In this document: positions 26,154-33,779 of the stretch, piece by piece
Layout: every line of letters starts with the position of its first letter
Position numbering within the stretch: the first letter of the stretch is position 1
Origin: Microbacterium sp. CFH 31415
Lineage (GTDB): Bacteria; Actinomycetota; Actinomycetes; Actinomycetales; Microbacteriaceae
DNA: 64,000 nucleotides
Assembly: GCF_022538185.1 (NCBI RefSeq)
Contig: NZ_JAKYXC010000003.1
Span: forward strand, 62,001-126,000
Direction of reading: 5' to 3'
Position numbers and translations under genes: made by a program
Notes under the pieces: generated by a model
What the model was told of the DNA's origin: nothing
Databases searched by the model: none
Seen by the model: only the letters and a program-made list of their open reading frames with translations

Positions 26154-26765
26154 ATGCAGCCTGTCATCGGCACCATGTCCATCTCGCTCGACGGCGTCGG
26201 CGCCGGGCGCAACCAGACCGAGGACCGCCCGTTCGGCGACGTTCCGGTCGGTGTCCTGCACCGCTGGATGTTCGAGGCGCCTGAAGAGAGTCGCCCGGAG
26301 ATCGACCTCATCCTCGGTGCCGGGGCGTACGTGATGGGTCGCAACATGTTCGGTCCCGTCCGCGGCGAGTGGGATCTCGACTGGCGCGGGTGGTGGGGTC
26401 CGAATCCGCCGTACCACACCCCCGTCTTCGTGCTCACGCACCACCCCCATGAGCCCATCGAGATGGAGGGCGGCACCACGTTCCACTTCGTCACCGACGG
26501 CATCCACGCCGCGCTCGACCGGGCCCGCGATGCGGCCGGCGACCTGCCCGTGCACATCGCCGGCGGGGTCAGCACGCTCAACGCGTTTCTGCGCGCCGGG
26601 CTCGTCGATGAGCTCCGGCTGCAGATCGCGCCATGCATCCTCGGCGAGGGCCTCCGCCCGTTCGAAGGACTGAGCGATCTCGCGCTCGAGCCGATCGCGG
26701 CGAGGGGAGTCCCGCTCGCGACGCACGTGCGCTATCGGGTGCTGCAGTCGGGTCTCGAGGGCTGA
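26154..26765 (+). CDS. dihydrofolate reductase / RibD C-terminal family protein
   Basis: 203 residues of the RibD_C reductase fold: MSISLDGVGAGRN at the start, ILGAGAYVMGRNMFGP, PVFVLTHHP and HIAGGVSTLNAFLRAGLVDEL. It should bind NADPH and reduce an unidentified substrate. Members of this subgroup are often paired with HxlR or TetR-type regulators. GGAGG lies 5 nt before ATG 26154. A strong terminator follows. Confidence 0.85.
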   Translation: MQPVIGTMSISLDGVGAGRNQTEDRPFGDVPVGVLHRWMFEAPEESRPEIDLILGAGAYVMGRNMFGPVRGEWDLDWRGWWGPNPPYHTPVFVLTHHPHEPIEMEGGTTFHFVTDGIHAALDRARDAAGDLPVHIAGGVSTLNAFLRAGLVDELRLQIAPCILGEGLRPFEGLSDLALEPIAARGVPLATHVRYRVLQSGLEG

Positions 26766-26781
26766 CGCCGGATGGTGAAGA

Positions 26782-26820
26782 CAGTGGATGCCGCGACCCG
26801 TGGGGCCGCGGCATCCGCTG
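26782..26820. terminator. bidirectional terminator
   Basis: Thirteen Watson-Crick pairs plus one G-U form a 14-bp stem (core GGATGCCGCG against CGCGGCATCC) with an 11-nt loop between the convergent RibD-like and msrA genes. Confidence 0.7.
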
Positions 26821-26831
26821 TTCTTCACTCT

Positions 26832-27386
26832 TTACGCCGTCGCGTCAGCGCGCTTTGGCAGCACCCACCCGGCGCGCGGGAAGTGGCACGTGTACCCGTT
26901 CGGGTAGGTGATCAGGTAGTCCTGGTGCTCGGGCTCGGCCTCCCAGAACGGGCCGGCCGGCTCGATCGTCGTGACCGCCTTGCCGGGCCAGAGACCCGAC
27001 GCGTCGACGTCGGCGATCGTCTCGCGCGCGACGTGCTCCTGCTCGGGCGAGAGGGGGAAGATCGCGGAACGGTAGCTCGTGCCGATGTCGTTGCCCTGAC
27101 GGTTCAGCGTCGACGGGTCGTGGATCTGGAAGAAGAACGCCAGGATGTCGCGGTACGTCGTCTCGGTCGGGTCGAAGACGATCTCGACGGCCTCGGCGTG
27201 ACCGGGGTGCTTGCGGTAGGTCGCGTGGTCGTTCTCCCCGCCGGTGTAGCCGACGCGCGTGTCGAGAACGCCCGGCTGGCGGCGGATGAGGTCCTCCATG
27301 CCCCAGAAACAGCCGCCGGCGAGGACGGCGGTCTCGGTGCCCGGAGTGCGCGTGATCTCTCCGGAGTCGAAAGGTCCGCTGGTCAT
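26832..27386 (-). CDS. msrA: peptide methionine sulfoxide reductase A
   Basis: 184 residues with the MsrA active site GGCFWG (Cys26), then [23 protein letters not shown] in conserved order and a resolving Cys in GYTCHFP near the end. It reduces the S-epimer of methionine sulfoxide in proteins using thioredoxin or mycoredoxin. GAAGGAG lies 7 nt before the ATG. The upstream region shares a two-block conserved element with msrB, which lies 1.2 kb away in the same orientation, so the two are probably co-regulated though separately transcribed. Confidence 0.96.
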   Translation of the reverse strand: MTSGPFDSGEITRTPGTETAVLAGGCFWGMEDLIRRQPGVLDTRVGYTGGENDHATYRKHPGHAEAVEIVFDPTETTYRDILAFFFQIHDPSTLNRQGNDIGTSYRSAIFPLSPEQEHVARETIADVDASGLWPGKAVTTIEPAGPFWEAEPEHQDYLITYPNGYTCHFPRAGWVLPKRADATA

Positions 27387-27451
27387 GTGAAGCTCCTTCG
27401 TGGAGTGGTTCGTGGCCCGGAGACCAGTGTCTCAGGGATCCGACGGACGCG

Positions 27452-27530
27452 GCTGGCTGCGGCGTCATAGAGGGACAACGGGCGAGCGGCGCGTTTTGGT
27501 CCCGCCAGCCTGGGAGCGGGCCGTGAGTTC
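27452..27530 (-). promoter_or_regulatory. conserved msr upstream element, msrA copy
   Basis: Two blocks match the msrB copy: 27452-27467 (16/16 identical) and 27495-27530 (30/36 identical), with a divergent spacer. Read on the minus strand, GGGACC (27498-27503) and GTT (27477-27479) are 18 nt apart, resembling a SigR/SigH-type ECF promoter. The inner block starts with ATG at the likely transcription start. Confidence 0.7.
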
Positions 27531-27568
27531 GCGCTGCCGCGTGCTCGCGCCGGGCGTCGGCGCCTCTC

Positions 27569-27574
27569 TAGAGT
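27569..27574 (+). promoter_or_regulatory. -10 of leaderless MDR gene
   Basis: TAGAGT ends 6 nt before the ATG. Confidence 0.55.
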
Positions 27575-27580
27575 GAGCGG

Positions 27581-28540
27581 ATGCGGGCGATGGTCTACGA
27601 GCGGTACGGCGGACCCGAACGGCTCGAGCTGCGGGACGTGCCGCGGCCGGTGCCGTCGACCGGTCAGGTGCTCGTCGAGGTGGTCGCGACGGCGATCAAC
27701 CTCTCCGACTGGGAAGGTCTGCGGGGGAATCCGGGCTACGCGCGGATCGGCGGCCTGTTCCGGCCGAAGCGCACCGTGCTGGGCTCCGACATCGCGGGAA
27801 GAGTCGCCGCGATCGGTGCGGGTGTGAGGCGGTTCGCCGTCGGCGACGAGGTGTTCGGTGACAACCTGGCGCTGATGGGCGGTTTCGCCGAGCACTGTGT
27901 GGCGCCCGAGGGTGCGCTCTCACCGAAGCCGGCCGCGCTGTCGTTCGCAGAAGCCGCCACGATCCCTCAGGCAGGCGCGATCGCGGCGCAGGCCGCGGCG
28001 CTCGCCGCACCAGGATCGCGGATGCTGGTGAACGGGGCCGGCGGCGGCTCGGGGTCGTTCTTGGTGCAGTTGGCGAGGTCCGCCGGAGTGCACGTCACGG
28101 CGGTCGACAACGCGGGCAAGCTCGGCTTCTTGCGTGCCCTCGGAGCGGACGAGGTCCTCGACTACCGGGAGGCCGACTTCACACGCACGGGGCCTTACGA
28201 CCTCATCGTCGATCTGGTCGCCCGTCGCTCGATCTTCGCCTACCGGAGGGCGCTCGCCGCGGGCGGCCGCTGCGTCGTCGTCGGCGGGACCAGCCGCACC
28301 GTGCTGCGCATGGTCACGGTCGGCCCGCTGCTCGGGCGACTCACCGGGCGGCACCTCGGACTGCTCCTCGTGCGACAGGGGCCCGCCGGGTTCGCGCCGG
28401 TGGCGGACCTCTGCGCTCAGGGAAGGATCAACATCCACATCGATCGGACGTTCCCGCTCGATGAGGTCGGCGAGGCGCTCGCCTGGCACGGCGAAGGCCG
28501 CGCGAAGGGCAAGGTCGTCGTAATGGTCGGGAGCGAGTGA
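27581..28540 (+). CDS. MDR-family NAD(P)H-dependent oxidoreductase (quinone oxidoreductase-like)
   Basis: 319 residues. A GroES-like N-terminal domain (MVYERYGGPERLELRDVP, VLGSDIAGRVAAIGAGV, VGDEVFGDN) is followed by a Rossmann domain (NGAGGGSGSFLVQLARSAG near 148). The zinc-binding residues of true alcohol dehydrogenases are absent, which fits zinc-free quinone oxidoreductases. The substrate is unknown. It is divergent from msrA, so it may share oxidative-stress logic, but it has its own leaderless promoter. Confidence 0.85.
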   Translation: MRAMVYERYGGPERLELRDVPRPVPSTGQVLVEVVATAINLSDWEGLRGNPGYARIGGLFRPKRTVLGSDIAGRVAAIGAGVRRFAVGDEVFGDNLALMGGFAEHCVAPEGALSPKPAALSFAEAATIPQAGAIAAQAAALAAPGSRMLVNGAGGGSGSFLVQLARSAGVHVTAVDNAGKLGFLRALGADEVLDYREADFTRTGPYDLIVDLVARRSIFAYRRALAAGGRCVVVGGTSRTVLRMVTVGPLLGRLTGRHLGLLLVRQGPAGFAPVADLCAQGRINIHIDRTFPLDEVGEALAWHGEGRAKGKVVVMVGSE

Positions 28541-28554
28541 GGTTCTCCGCGGCG

Positions 28555-28589
28555 GCGAAGCCCGGCCGAGCTGAGGGACCGGGCTTCGC
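28555..28589. terminator. bidirectional terminator
   Basis: An 11-bp perfect stem (GCGAAGCCCGG against CCGGGCTTCGC) with a 13-nt loop between the convergent MDR and msrB genes. Confidence 0.7.
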
Positions 28590-28607
28590 GTGCGGCGCCG
28601 ATGTCCG

Positions 28608-29075
28608 TCAGGCGTTCGAGTCCTGCGCCCGCTCGAACAGGGGCAGGTACTCCGCGTAGCCCTGCTCGGCGAGCTCGGCCACCGGGACGAACCGGAGCGC
28701 GGCGGAGTTCATGCAGTAGCGCAGGCCACCGGCATCCCGCGGTCCGTCGTCGAAGACGTGGCCGAGGTGGCTGTCGGCGCCGGAGGACCTGGCCTCGGTG
28801 CGCGTCATCCACAGTGAGCGGTCGGTCTTCGTCGTCACGGCGTCGGGCTGGATGGGCCGAGTGAAGCTCGGCCAGCCGGTTCCGCTGTCGTACTTGTCGG
28901 TCGACGAGAAGAGCGGCTGACCCGAAACCACGTCGACGTAGATGCCGGGCTCGTGGTTGTTCCAGTAGGCGTTGCGGAACGGCGGCTCAGTCGCGTCGCT
29001 CTGCGTGACGCGGTACTGCGTGTCGGTGAGGCCGCTCAGGGCCTCGGGGGTCTTGCGGTAGTCATCGGGGCTCAT
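28608..29075 (-). CDS. msrB: peptide methionine sulfoxide reductase B
   Basis: 155 residues with [31 protein letters not shown] and the catalytic [11 protein letters not shown] (Cys121). It reduces the R-epimer of methionine sulfoxide. Cys121 is the only cysteine: the two zinc-binding CxxC pairs and a resolving Cys are missing, so regeneration must use an external thiol directly. AAGGGA sits 6 nt from the ATG. The region just upstream carries the same two-block element as msrA. Confidence 0.95.
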   Translation of the reverse strand: MSPDDYRKTPEALSGLTDTQYRVTQSDATEPPFRNAYWNNHEPGIYVDVVSGQPLFSSTDKYDSGTGWPSFTRPIQPDAVTTKTDRSLWMTRTEARSSGADSHLGHVFDDGPRDAGGLRYCMNSAALRFVPVAELAEQGYAEYLPLFERAQDSNA

Positions 29076-29099
29076 GGGTGTTCCCTTCGCTTCGGCGTC

Positions 29100-29177
29100 G
29101 CTGGCTGCGGCGTCACAGGAGAGAACCGCGGCGGCGGCCGGTTTGGTCCCGTGAACCTGGGAGCGGGCTAGGAGTTC
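29100..29177 (-). promoter_or_regulatory. conserved msr upstream element, msrB copy
   Basis: Blocks at 29100-29115 and 29142-29177 match the msrA copy. GGGACC (29145-29150) and GTT (29124-29126) are again exactly 18 nt apart on the minus strand. The inner block opens with GTG at 29116; a 14-codon frame ([14 protein letters not shown]) from there stops in TGA overlapping the msrB ATG. Confidence 0.7.
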
Positions 29178-29200
29178 TGCCCCGGCGCTCGCCTGGGTCG

Positions 29201-29350
29201 TCAGGCCGGAGTCTCCTCGACCCGGTCTTCCTCGATCATCACCGGGGCGTCTTCGGGATCGAGCTCGTCGTCGATGTCGTCGGCCTCGGCGGCGTCGGTC
29301 GTGTCGGGCTCGGGGCCGGGTGCGTTGGGCGGCAGGCTGGCATCTGTCAT
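29201..29350 (-). CDS. small acidic protein of unknown function
   Basis: 49 residues, strongly acidic ([20 protein letters not shown]), with no membrane segment, Cys or known motif. The ATG has GGATGGAG just upstream with short spacing. It lies 24 bp before the msrB upstream element in the same direction, so a common transcript is possible. Codon use looks like that of its neighbours. I do not recognise the family; the call rests on composition and position. Confidence 0.5.
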   Translation of the reverse strand: MTDASLPPNAPGPEPDTTDAAEADDIDDELDPEDAPVMIEEDRVEETPA

Positions 29351-29454
29351 GACTCCATCCGACGCGACCCTGGGAGTGTTGTGAAGGGGGTTGACCCGGT
29401 CGGCTACCACGCCGGGCCACGCGACTAGCCTGAACGGACGACCGAGGAGGCCAC

Positions 29455-30276
29455 GTGCCACGCACCATCGTCATCACCGGCGCGAGCGACGGGATCGGCG
29501 CCGCCGCCGCGCGCCAGCTGCACGAAGCGGGGGAGCGGGTGGTGGTCGTCGGCCGCAATCCCGGCAAGACGCAGCGGATCGCCGACGAGCTGGGCGTCGA
29601 GCACCATGTCGCCGACTTCGCCGATCTCGGTCAGGTGCGCGCGCTCGCCGCGGCACTGCTCGAGACCTGCCCGAGGATCGACGTGCTTGCGAACAACGCC
29701 GGCGGCATCTTCGCCGAGCGGACGACGACGGTCGACGGCTTCGAGCAGACCTTCCAGGTCAATCACCTCGCCGGCTTCCTGCTGACGAATCTGCTGCTCG
29801 AGCGCTTGGTGGAGAGTGACGCATCGGTCATCCAGACCTCGAGCGAGGCGTCCCGCACCATGGCTCGATTCGACATCGACGACCTGCAGGCCGCGCGCCG
29901 CTACTCCGCGGGCGCCGCATACGGCAACGGCAAGCTGGAGAACGTGCTGTTCACGAAGGAGCTGCATCGCCGATACGGCGAAGCAGGCGTGAACGCCGTC
30001 GTGTTCCATCCCGGCGTGATCGGCAGCGGATTCGGCGGCACGGCGCGAGGCGCGGTCCGGTGGTTCTACACCAGCCGGCTCACGCGGCCATTGCTCGACT
30101 CCAACGACGTCGGCGGGTCGCGCCTCACCTGGCTCGCGCTCGGCAAGCCCGGCGTCGACTGGCAGCCGGGCGCGTACTACGTCCGCAATCGCGTCTCGCG
30201 GACGAACCGCCTCGCCGACGATCCGGCGCTCGCGAAGCGCCTGTGGGACGAGAGCGCAGAGATGGTGGGGCTGTAA
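29455..30276 (+). CDS. SDR-family oxidoreductase (retinol dehydrogenase-like)
   Basis: 273 residues. Cofactor motif [15 protein letters not shown] at 7-21, [10 protein letters not shown] (NADP-type), NNAGG near 82, and the active site with Ser in TSSEAS and YGNGK (Tyr-x3-Lys) near 162. GSGFGG follows. It resembles the retinol dehydrogenase-like SDR group acting on lipophilic alcohols; the substrate is unknown. The GTG has GAGGAGG 4 nt upstream. It is divergent from the small acidic gene. Confidence 0.88.
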   Translation: MPRTIVITGASDGIGAAAARQLHEAGERVVVVGRNPGKTQRIADELGVEHHVADFADLGQVRALAAALLETCPRIDVLANNAGGIFAERTTTVDGFEQTFQVNHLAGFLLTNLLLERLVESDASVIQTSSEASRTMARFDIDDLQAARRYSAGAAYGNGKLENVLFTKELHRRYGEAGVNAVVFHPGVIGSGFGGTARGAVRWFYTSRLTRPLLDSNDVGGSRLTWLALGKPGVDWQPGAYYVRNRVSRTNRLADDPALAKRLWDESAEMVGL

Positions 30277-30305
30277 AGCGGGCTCCTGTGCGCGATGCCG
30301 GTGGG

Positions 30306-30311
30306 TAGGGT
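30306..30311 (+). promoter_or_regulatory. -10 of leaderless EVE-like gene
   Basis: TAGGGT ends 6 nt before the ATG. Confidence 0.55.
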
Positions 30312-30317
30312 CGGCGC

Positions 30318-30794
30318 ATGGCAGCGATACCGGGCCCGGTCGGCGAAGGCGTCATCATGGGCTGGAACCCGAGCCTCTGGGATGAGTGGCCGGGATCGTA
30401 CGCCGCTGTGGTGGCGGGCGTCGCCGGCGGAGAGCGGTTCGTCACGCAATGGTCGGTGGGGGCGCGCAAAGCGGTCGCCCCCGGAACCGACGCGTGGCTG
30501 CTGCGCCAGGGCGGGTCGTACGGCATCATCGGCCACGGTACTGTGCTCACCGACACCTACGAGGACGTGCACTTCGCCGATCCGCGCCGGATGGCGAACT
30601 TCGTCGATGTGGCCTTCGACTCGCTCGTGACCGAGGCCGATCGCATCCCCCGCGAACTGCTCGAAGTCGTCGTGCCCGAGATCGCGTGGCGGTTCCAGTT
30701 CCGCTCGGGCAACCGGGTGCCACGCGACGCCAACGCGCGGCTGCACGATCTGTGGAGCCACGCCGCGGGGCAGGACGAGCAGGGTCTCGACTGA
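30318..30794 (+). CDS. EVE/PUA-like domain protein
   Basis: 158 residues. GWNPSLWDEWPGSYAAVV, then SVGARKAVAPGTDAWLLRQG and GIIGHGTVLTDTYEDVHF match the PUA-fold (EVE-like) domain found at the N-terminus of some McrA-type HNH endonucleases, where it reads modified bases. Here no HNH follows in frame: the protein ends after SGNRVPRDANARLHDLW. It may bind a modified base or nucleoside, or be the reader half of a split system. The next gene, convergent, encodes a DUF222-HNH protein. Family placement is moderate. Confidence 0.55.
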   Translation: MAAIPGPVGEGVIMGWNPSLWDEWPGSYAAVVAGVAGGERFVTQWSVGARKAVAPGTDAWLLRQGGSYGIIGHGTVLTDTYEDVHFADPRRMANFVDVAFDSLVTEADRIPRELLEVVVPEIAWRFQFRSGNRVPRDANARLHDLWSHAAGQDEQGLD

Positions 30795-30888
30795 TCGCGT
30801 CAAGCGGTGGTGGTGGAGACGGTCGTCGGTCGACGCCGCCGTCGCTCTGACATGTGCGGACCTTCCGGTCACCCGTACTCACCCGGAC

Positions 30889-32160
30889 TCAGAAGGGGGC
30901 GTCGGCGGCCGCCGAAGGATGGAACATCGGATAGCGGCGCTCAGGGTTCACCGTGTACTCACGCCCTGCGGGGGACGTCCACGCGACGGCGCCCCCGCCG
31001 TCGGGCACCTGTCTCACCCGCCAGCCGCCGTGATGTTTCACCCGATGGTGACCGCGGCAGATCGGGGCGAGGTTGTCGAGCCCGGTCGTGCCACCCTCGA
31101 CCCACGCCAGCGTGTGGTCGATCTCGCACCGTGACGCCGGCATTCCGCACCCGGGAGCCATGCAGCGGTCGGCGCGCCACTTCACCAGCCTCGCCAGCGC
31201 CGCGGGAGGCCGGTACAGCTCGCGGCCGACCGACAGCACGGCACCGATCTCAGGATGGGTGAGGATGCGCATCCAGCCACCGTCGCCGCCACACAGTTCA
31301 CGCGCGCGCTGGAGCGGAATCGGTCCGACGCCTTCGACCGATGCCGGAGCGAGGCCGGCATCGTCTCGCTCGCGGTCGTCGGCTGCGAGCAGCGCCAGGG
31401 CGGGAACGGTCACGACCACACTCGCACGGATCCCCCGAGCATCGCAGTCGAGTGACGCGGTGTCGCCGTCGATGAGCAGGTCGCACAGCACGTCGGCGCG
31501 CACCTGATCGAGCGTGCGCGTCTCCTCCTCGTTCGTGATCATCGCCTTCGCCATAGCGGTCGCGCGCCCGAAGAGCGCCTGCGCCTCGACGGCCGGGAGG
31601 TAGGCGTGCAGCCACGCCATCGCATCGTCTGCGGGTTCGACGACGATCCGACGACGCGCGAGGGCCTCCTCGTGTCGTTCGGCCAGCGTGACCGAGCGGA
31701 CGGTGTCGATCAGACGCCGCAGATTGCGGCGGAACGAGCCGATCGGGTGATGCTCGGCGAGTCGAATCGCCTGCGGCACGAGGTCGGACCGCAGTTCGGG
31801 TTCGACCTGCTCGATGAGGTCGACGAGGATCTCGGCGTGCCGCTCGGTCATGCGGGCACCACCGAGGGAATCGAGCACTGCCGGATAGCGCTCCACGAGT
31901 GCCGCTGCCTGGGCGATCATCTCACCGGCGGCGTTCTCCGTGATGCGCAGCGCCGCCGCCAATTCGAGCCGCACCCCGCGCTCGATCACGTCGGTCAATG
32001 CGCGCCCATGCACGGCGGCATCTTCGAGTGCCTCGCGGCGCATCGCGTTGACCTGCAACAGCCGCTGCGCCGCGAAGACCGCGATCATGTCGGCGACCTC
32101 GACGACCCGGTCGAGCGCGTCCGGGATCGGAGCTCCCTCCCAATCGGCGTCGTCGTCCAT
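30889..32160 (-). CDS. DUF222 / 13E12-type HNH endonuclease-like protein
   Basis: 423 residues. A helical DUF222 region (about 10-300) leads to a C-terminal HNH domain: ADRCMAPGCGMPASRCEIDHTLAW and NLAPICRGHHRVKHHGGW give the expected Cys and His ligands. This is the 13E12-repeat family, present in many copies in actinobacterial genomes. Its role is unknown, with a mobile-intron-like or defence origin suggested. A TAGTTT -10 lies 6 nt before the ATG. Confidence 0.9.
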   Translation of the reverse strand: MDDDADWEGAPIPDALDRVVEVADMIAVFAAQRLLQVNAMRREALEDAAVHGRALTDVIERGVRLELAAALRITENAAGEMIAQAAALVERYPAVLDSLGGARMTERHAEILVDLIEQVEPELRSDLVPQAIRLAEHHPIGSFRRNLRRLIDTVRSVTLAERHEEALARRRIVVEPADDAMAWLHAYLPAVEAQALFGRATAMAKAMITNEEETRTLDQVRADVLCDLLIDGDTASLDCDARGIRASVVVTVPALALLAADDRERDDAGLAPASVEGVGPIPLQRARELCGGDGGWMRILTHPEIGAVLSVGRELYRPPAALARLVKWRADRCMAPGCGMPASRCEIDHTLAWVEGGTTGLDNLAPICRGHHRVKHHGGWRVRQVPDGGGAVAWTSPAGREYTVNPERRYPMFHPSAAADAPF

Positions 32161-32166
32161 ACCCAG

Positions 32167-32172
32167 AAACTA
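32167..32172 (-). promoter_or_regulatory. -10 of leaderless DUF222-HNH gene
   Basis: TAGTTT on the minus strand ends 6 nt before the ATG. Confidence 0.55.
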
Positions 32173-32277
32173 CCGGCAACCTCGGACATTCCAACGAGGG
32201 AGATGTCGCCCAGAAGGCAGTGAGTATCGAAACTATGCAGGACCGCGCGAGCAGCTCCGTCGTGACGGCGCGTTCGC

Positions 32278-32283
32278 TATCGT
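32278..32283 (+). promoter_or_regulatory. -10 of the truncated GNAT gene
   Basis: TATCGT ends 6 nt before the GTG, so the remnant keeps a usable promoter. Confidence 0.5.
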
Positions 32284-32289
32284 GCTGGG

Positions 32290-32553
32290 GTGCTTCCCCG
32301 TGACACGGCGAGACTCCGCTTCCGCCAGATGGCACCGACGGACTTCGAGGCGATGGCCGGACTGCTGGGCGATCCCGAGGTCGTGCGGCTCTACCCCGCC
32401 CCGAAGAATCGCGAAGAGGCGGCGGCATGGATCGCGTGGAACCAGCGGAACTACGCCGAGCACGGCTACGGGCTGTGGGTCATCGAGACGCACGGGGGTG
32501 AGTTCGTCGGTGACTGCGGCCTCACCTGGCAGGCGGTCAACGGGATGTGCTAG
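32290..32553 (+). pseudogene. truncated GNAT N-acetyltransferase
   Basis: 87 residues that match the first half of a RimJ/RimL-type acetyltransferase: TARLRFRQMAPTDFEAMAGLL, then HGYGLWVIETHGGEFVGDCGL. Family members run to ~165-180 residues. The acetyl-CoA binding half (the R/QxxGxG/A loop) is missing: the frame stops at QAVNGMC, and the next bases already form the terminator of the neighbouring gene. No frameshifted continuation is visible, so the 3' half was deleted. It is probably non-functional. Confidence 0.8.
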
Positions 32554-32556
32554 CGA

Positions 32557-32593
32557 TCCGCCCCTTCATCCCGGCAGGGGAGGAGGGGGCGGA
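32557..32593. terminator. hairpin between GNAT remnant and secreted hydrolase gene
   Basis: TCCGCCCC and GGGGCGGA form an 8-bp stem with a 21-nt loop, 26 bp past the stop of the minus-strand gene. Confidence 0.45.
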
Positions 32594-32618
32594 CGGCGTC
32601 AGATCGTGCCGGGCTGGA

Positions 32619-33602
32619 TCAGTACCAGCCGACCGACTGCGAGTGACCCCACGCGCCGCACGGAGTGCCGTAGCGACCTGAGATGTAGCCGAGGCCCCAC
32701 GCGATCTGGGTCGCGGGGTTGGTCTGCCAGTCGGCGCCTGCGCTGCCCATCTTGCTGCCGGGCAGGGCCTGGGGGATTCCGTACGCACCGCTGCTCGCGT
32801 TGTACGCGCGGTAGTTCCAGCCGGACTCCTTGTTCCAGAGCGACACGAGGCAGCCGAACTGGTCGTCGCCCCAGCCGTAGCGGCTGAGCATCGATCGGGC
32901 CGTCGCCTGCGCATCGGCCGGACTGGTGCCGCCGACGGCGCCGCCGGTGGCGAACACCGGCGCCGGAGCGGACGGCTGGGACTGTGCCTGCTCGGCGGCC
33001 CGGGCAGCGGCTGCCTCGGCGGCCGCCTTCGCTGCAGCCGCGGCCTTCGCCTTCGCCTCTGCCTCCTGCTTGGCCTTGAGCGCCTTGGCGGCGTCGAGCT
33101 TGCCGCGCAGTTCGGCGACGCGCTCGTCGACGGCGTCGGCCAGGACGGTGACGTCCTCGATGATCGAGGGCAGCATCAGGGTCGGGAGCGCCTTGGCGCC
33201 GTCGAGCCGCTCGACCGCGGCCGCGAGCTCGGCGGTGTCGACGGTCGTCTCGGCGTCTCCGATGTCGAGCTTCGAGGCCGTGATGTCGGTCGTGACCTGC
33301 GATGCCGCGGCGATCGAGGCATCCGCCGACTCGACGGTCGCCCGAGCAGCGGAGAGCGCCTCAGACTCGGCCGGAGACAGGGCAGCAGCCAACGGCTGAG
33401 GCGCGGTGAACGAGGCGAGCGCGAAAGTGGGAGTCGAGCCGGATGCCTCGGCCAGGCTGGTCGGCGTCGTCACGGTCATCCCCGCGGCGACGATCATGCC
33501 GAGTGACAGTCCGGCGACGGCCAGGACCGGTCGGCGGCGGAGGCGTCGCGCGGCGGCGCGGGTGTTGCGGCGGGCGGAATGGGCTGACGTGATCGAACGC
33601 AT
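32619..33602 (-). CDS. secreted lysozyme-like / transglycosylase-fold protein
   Basis: 327 residues. A basic, Arg-rich N-terminus leads into a signal or anchor (LAVAGLSLGMIVAAGMTV), a helical Ala/Glu/Lys-rich coiled-coil middle (~60-225), a Pro/Ala linker, and a C-terminal goose-lysozyme-like domain with SLWNKESGWNYRAYN (catalytic Glu), YGIPQALPGSKM and QIAWGLGYISGRYGTP. It should cleave peptidoglycan glycan strands at the cell surface. The start giving MRSITSAHSA was chosen; a 12-bp palindrome touches the ATG instead of a ribosome site. An MtrA-box-like direct repeat lies ~110 bp upstream. Confidence 0.85.
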   Translation of the reverse strand: MRSITSAHSARRNTRAAARRLRRRPVLAVAGLSLGMIVAAGMTVTTPTSLAEASGSTPTFALASFTAPQPLAAALSPAESEALSAARATVESADASIAAASQVTTDITASKLDIGDAETTVDTAELAAAVERLDGAKALPTLMLPSIIEDVTVLADAVDERVAELRGKLDAAKALKAKQEAEAKAKAAAAAKAAAEAAAARAAEQAQSQPSAPAPVFATGGAVGGTSPADAQATARSMLSRYGWGDDQFGCLVSLWNKESGWNYRAYNASSGAYGIPQALPGSKMGSAGADWQTNPATQIAWGLGYISGRYGTPCGAWGHSQSVGWY

Positions 33603-33614
33603 GAAACCGGTTTC
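33603..33614. promoter_or_regulatory. 12-bp palindrome abutting the hydrolase start codon
   Basis: GAAACCGGTTTC is a perfect palindrome directly before the ATG, with the central CG of LacI-family operators. It fills the place where a ribosome site would be. Confidence 0.5.
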
Positions 33615-33708
33615 GTATGGGGCAGAGGCGTCGACAGCGCGACGCGAAAGGTCCGTTCGGGCGGACACAAGTCCCCGAGTCTGCCGAGGCACCCTGGACG
33701 GTTCCGGT

Positions 33709-33727
33709 GCGTTACCTGAACGTTACA
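33709..33727 (-). promoter_or_regulatory. MtrA-box-like direct repeat
   Basis: On the minus strand two 8-mers, TGTAACGT and GGTAACGC, are separated by 3 nt. This is the layout reported for MtrA sites before cell-wall hydrolase genes in actinobacteria. Confidence 0.45.
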
Positions 33728-33767
33728 TGGGAGGCGCTGGGCCGGCCGGAGGGTCGGAGACCGCGGC

Positions 33768-33773
33768 TAACCT
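33768..33773 (+). promoter_or_regulatory. -10 of leaderless NUDIX gene
   Basis: TAACCT ends 6 nt before the ATG. Confidence 0.55.
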
Positions 33774-33779
33774 GGACGA

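Noticed and set aside
26845..27468. A 207-codon minus-strand frame overlapping msrA
   Set aside because: It is out of frame with msrA and has shadow composition; only its first codons, inside the conserved msr block, are of interest.
29072..29116. A 14-codon gene upstream of msrB, as a stand-alone peptide gene
   Set aside because: It has no ribosome site, and the matching frame at msrA does not end before the gene; it is kept only as one reading of the shared element.
27452..29177. A SAM-type riboswitch upstream of msrA and msrB
   Set aside because: The conserved blocks match none of the SAM or SAH riboswitch consensus patterns I know, and no conserved stem joins the two blocks.
33603..33779. 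A c-di-AMP (ydaO-type) riboswitch before the lysozyme-like gene
   Set aside because: Such leaders occur before actinobacterial wall hydrolases, but the 177-bp gap shows none of the conserved ydaO segments.
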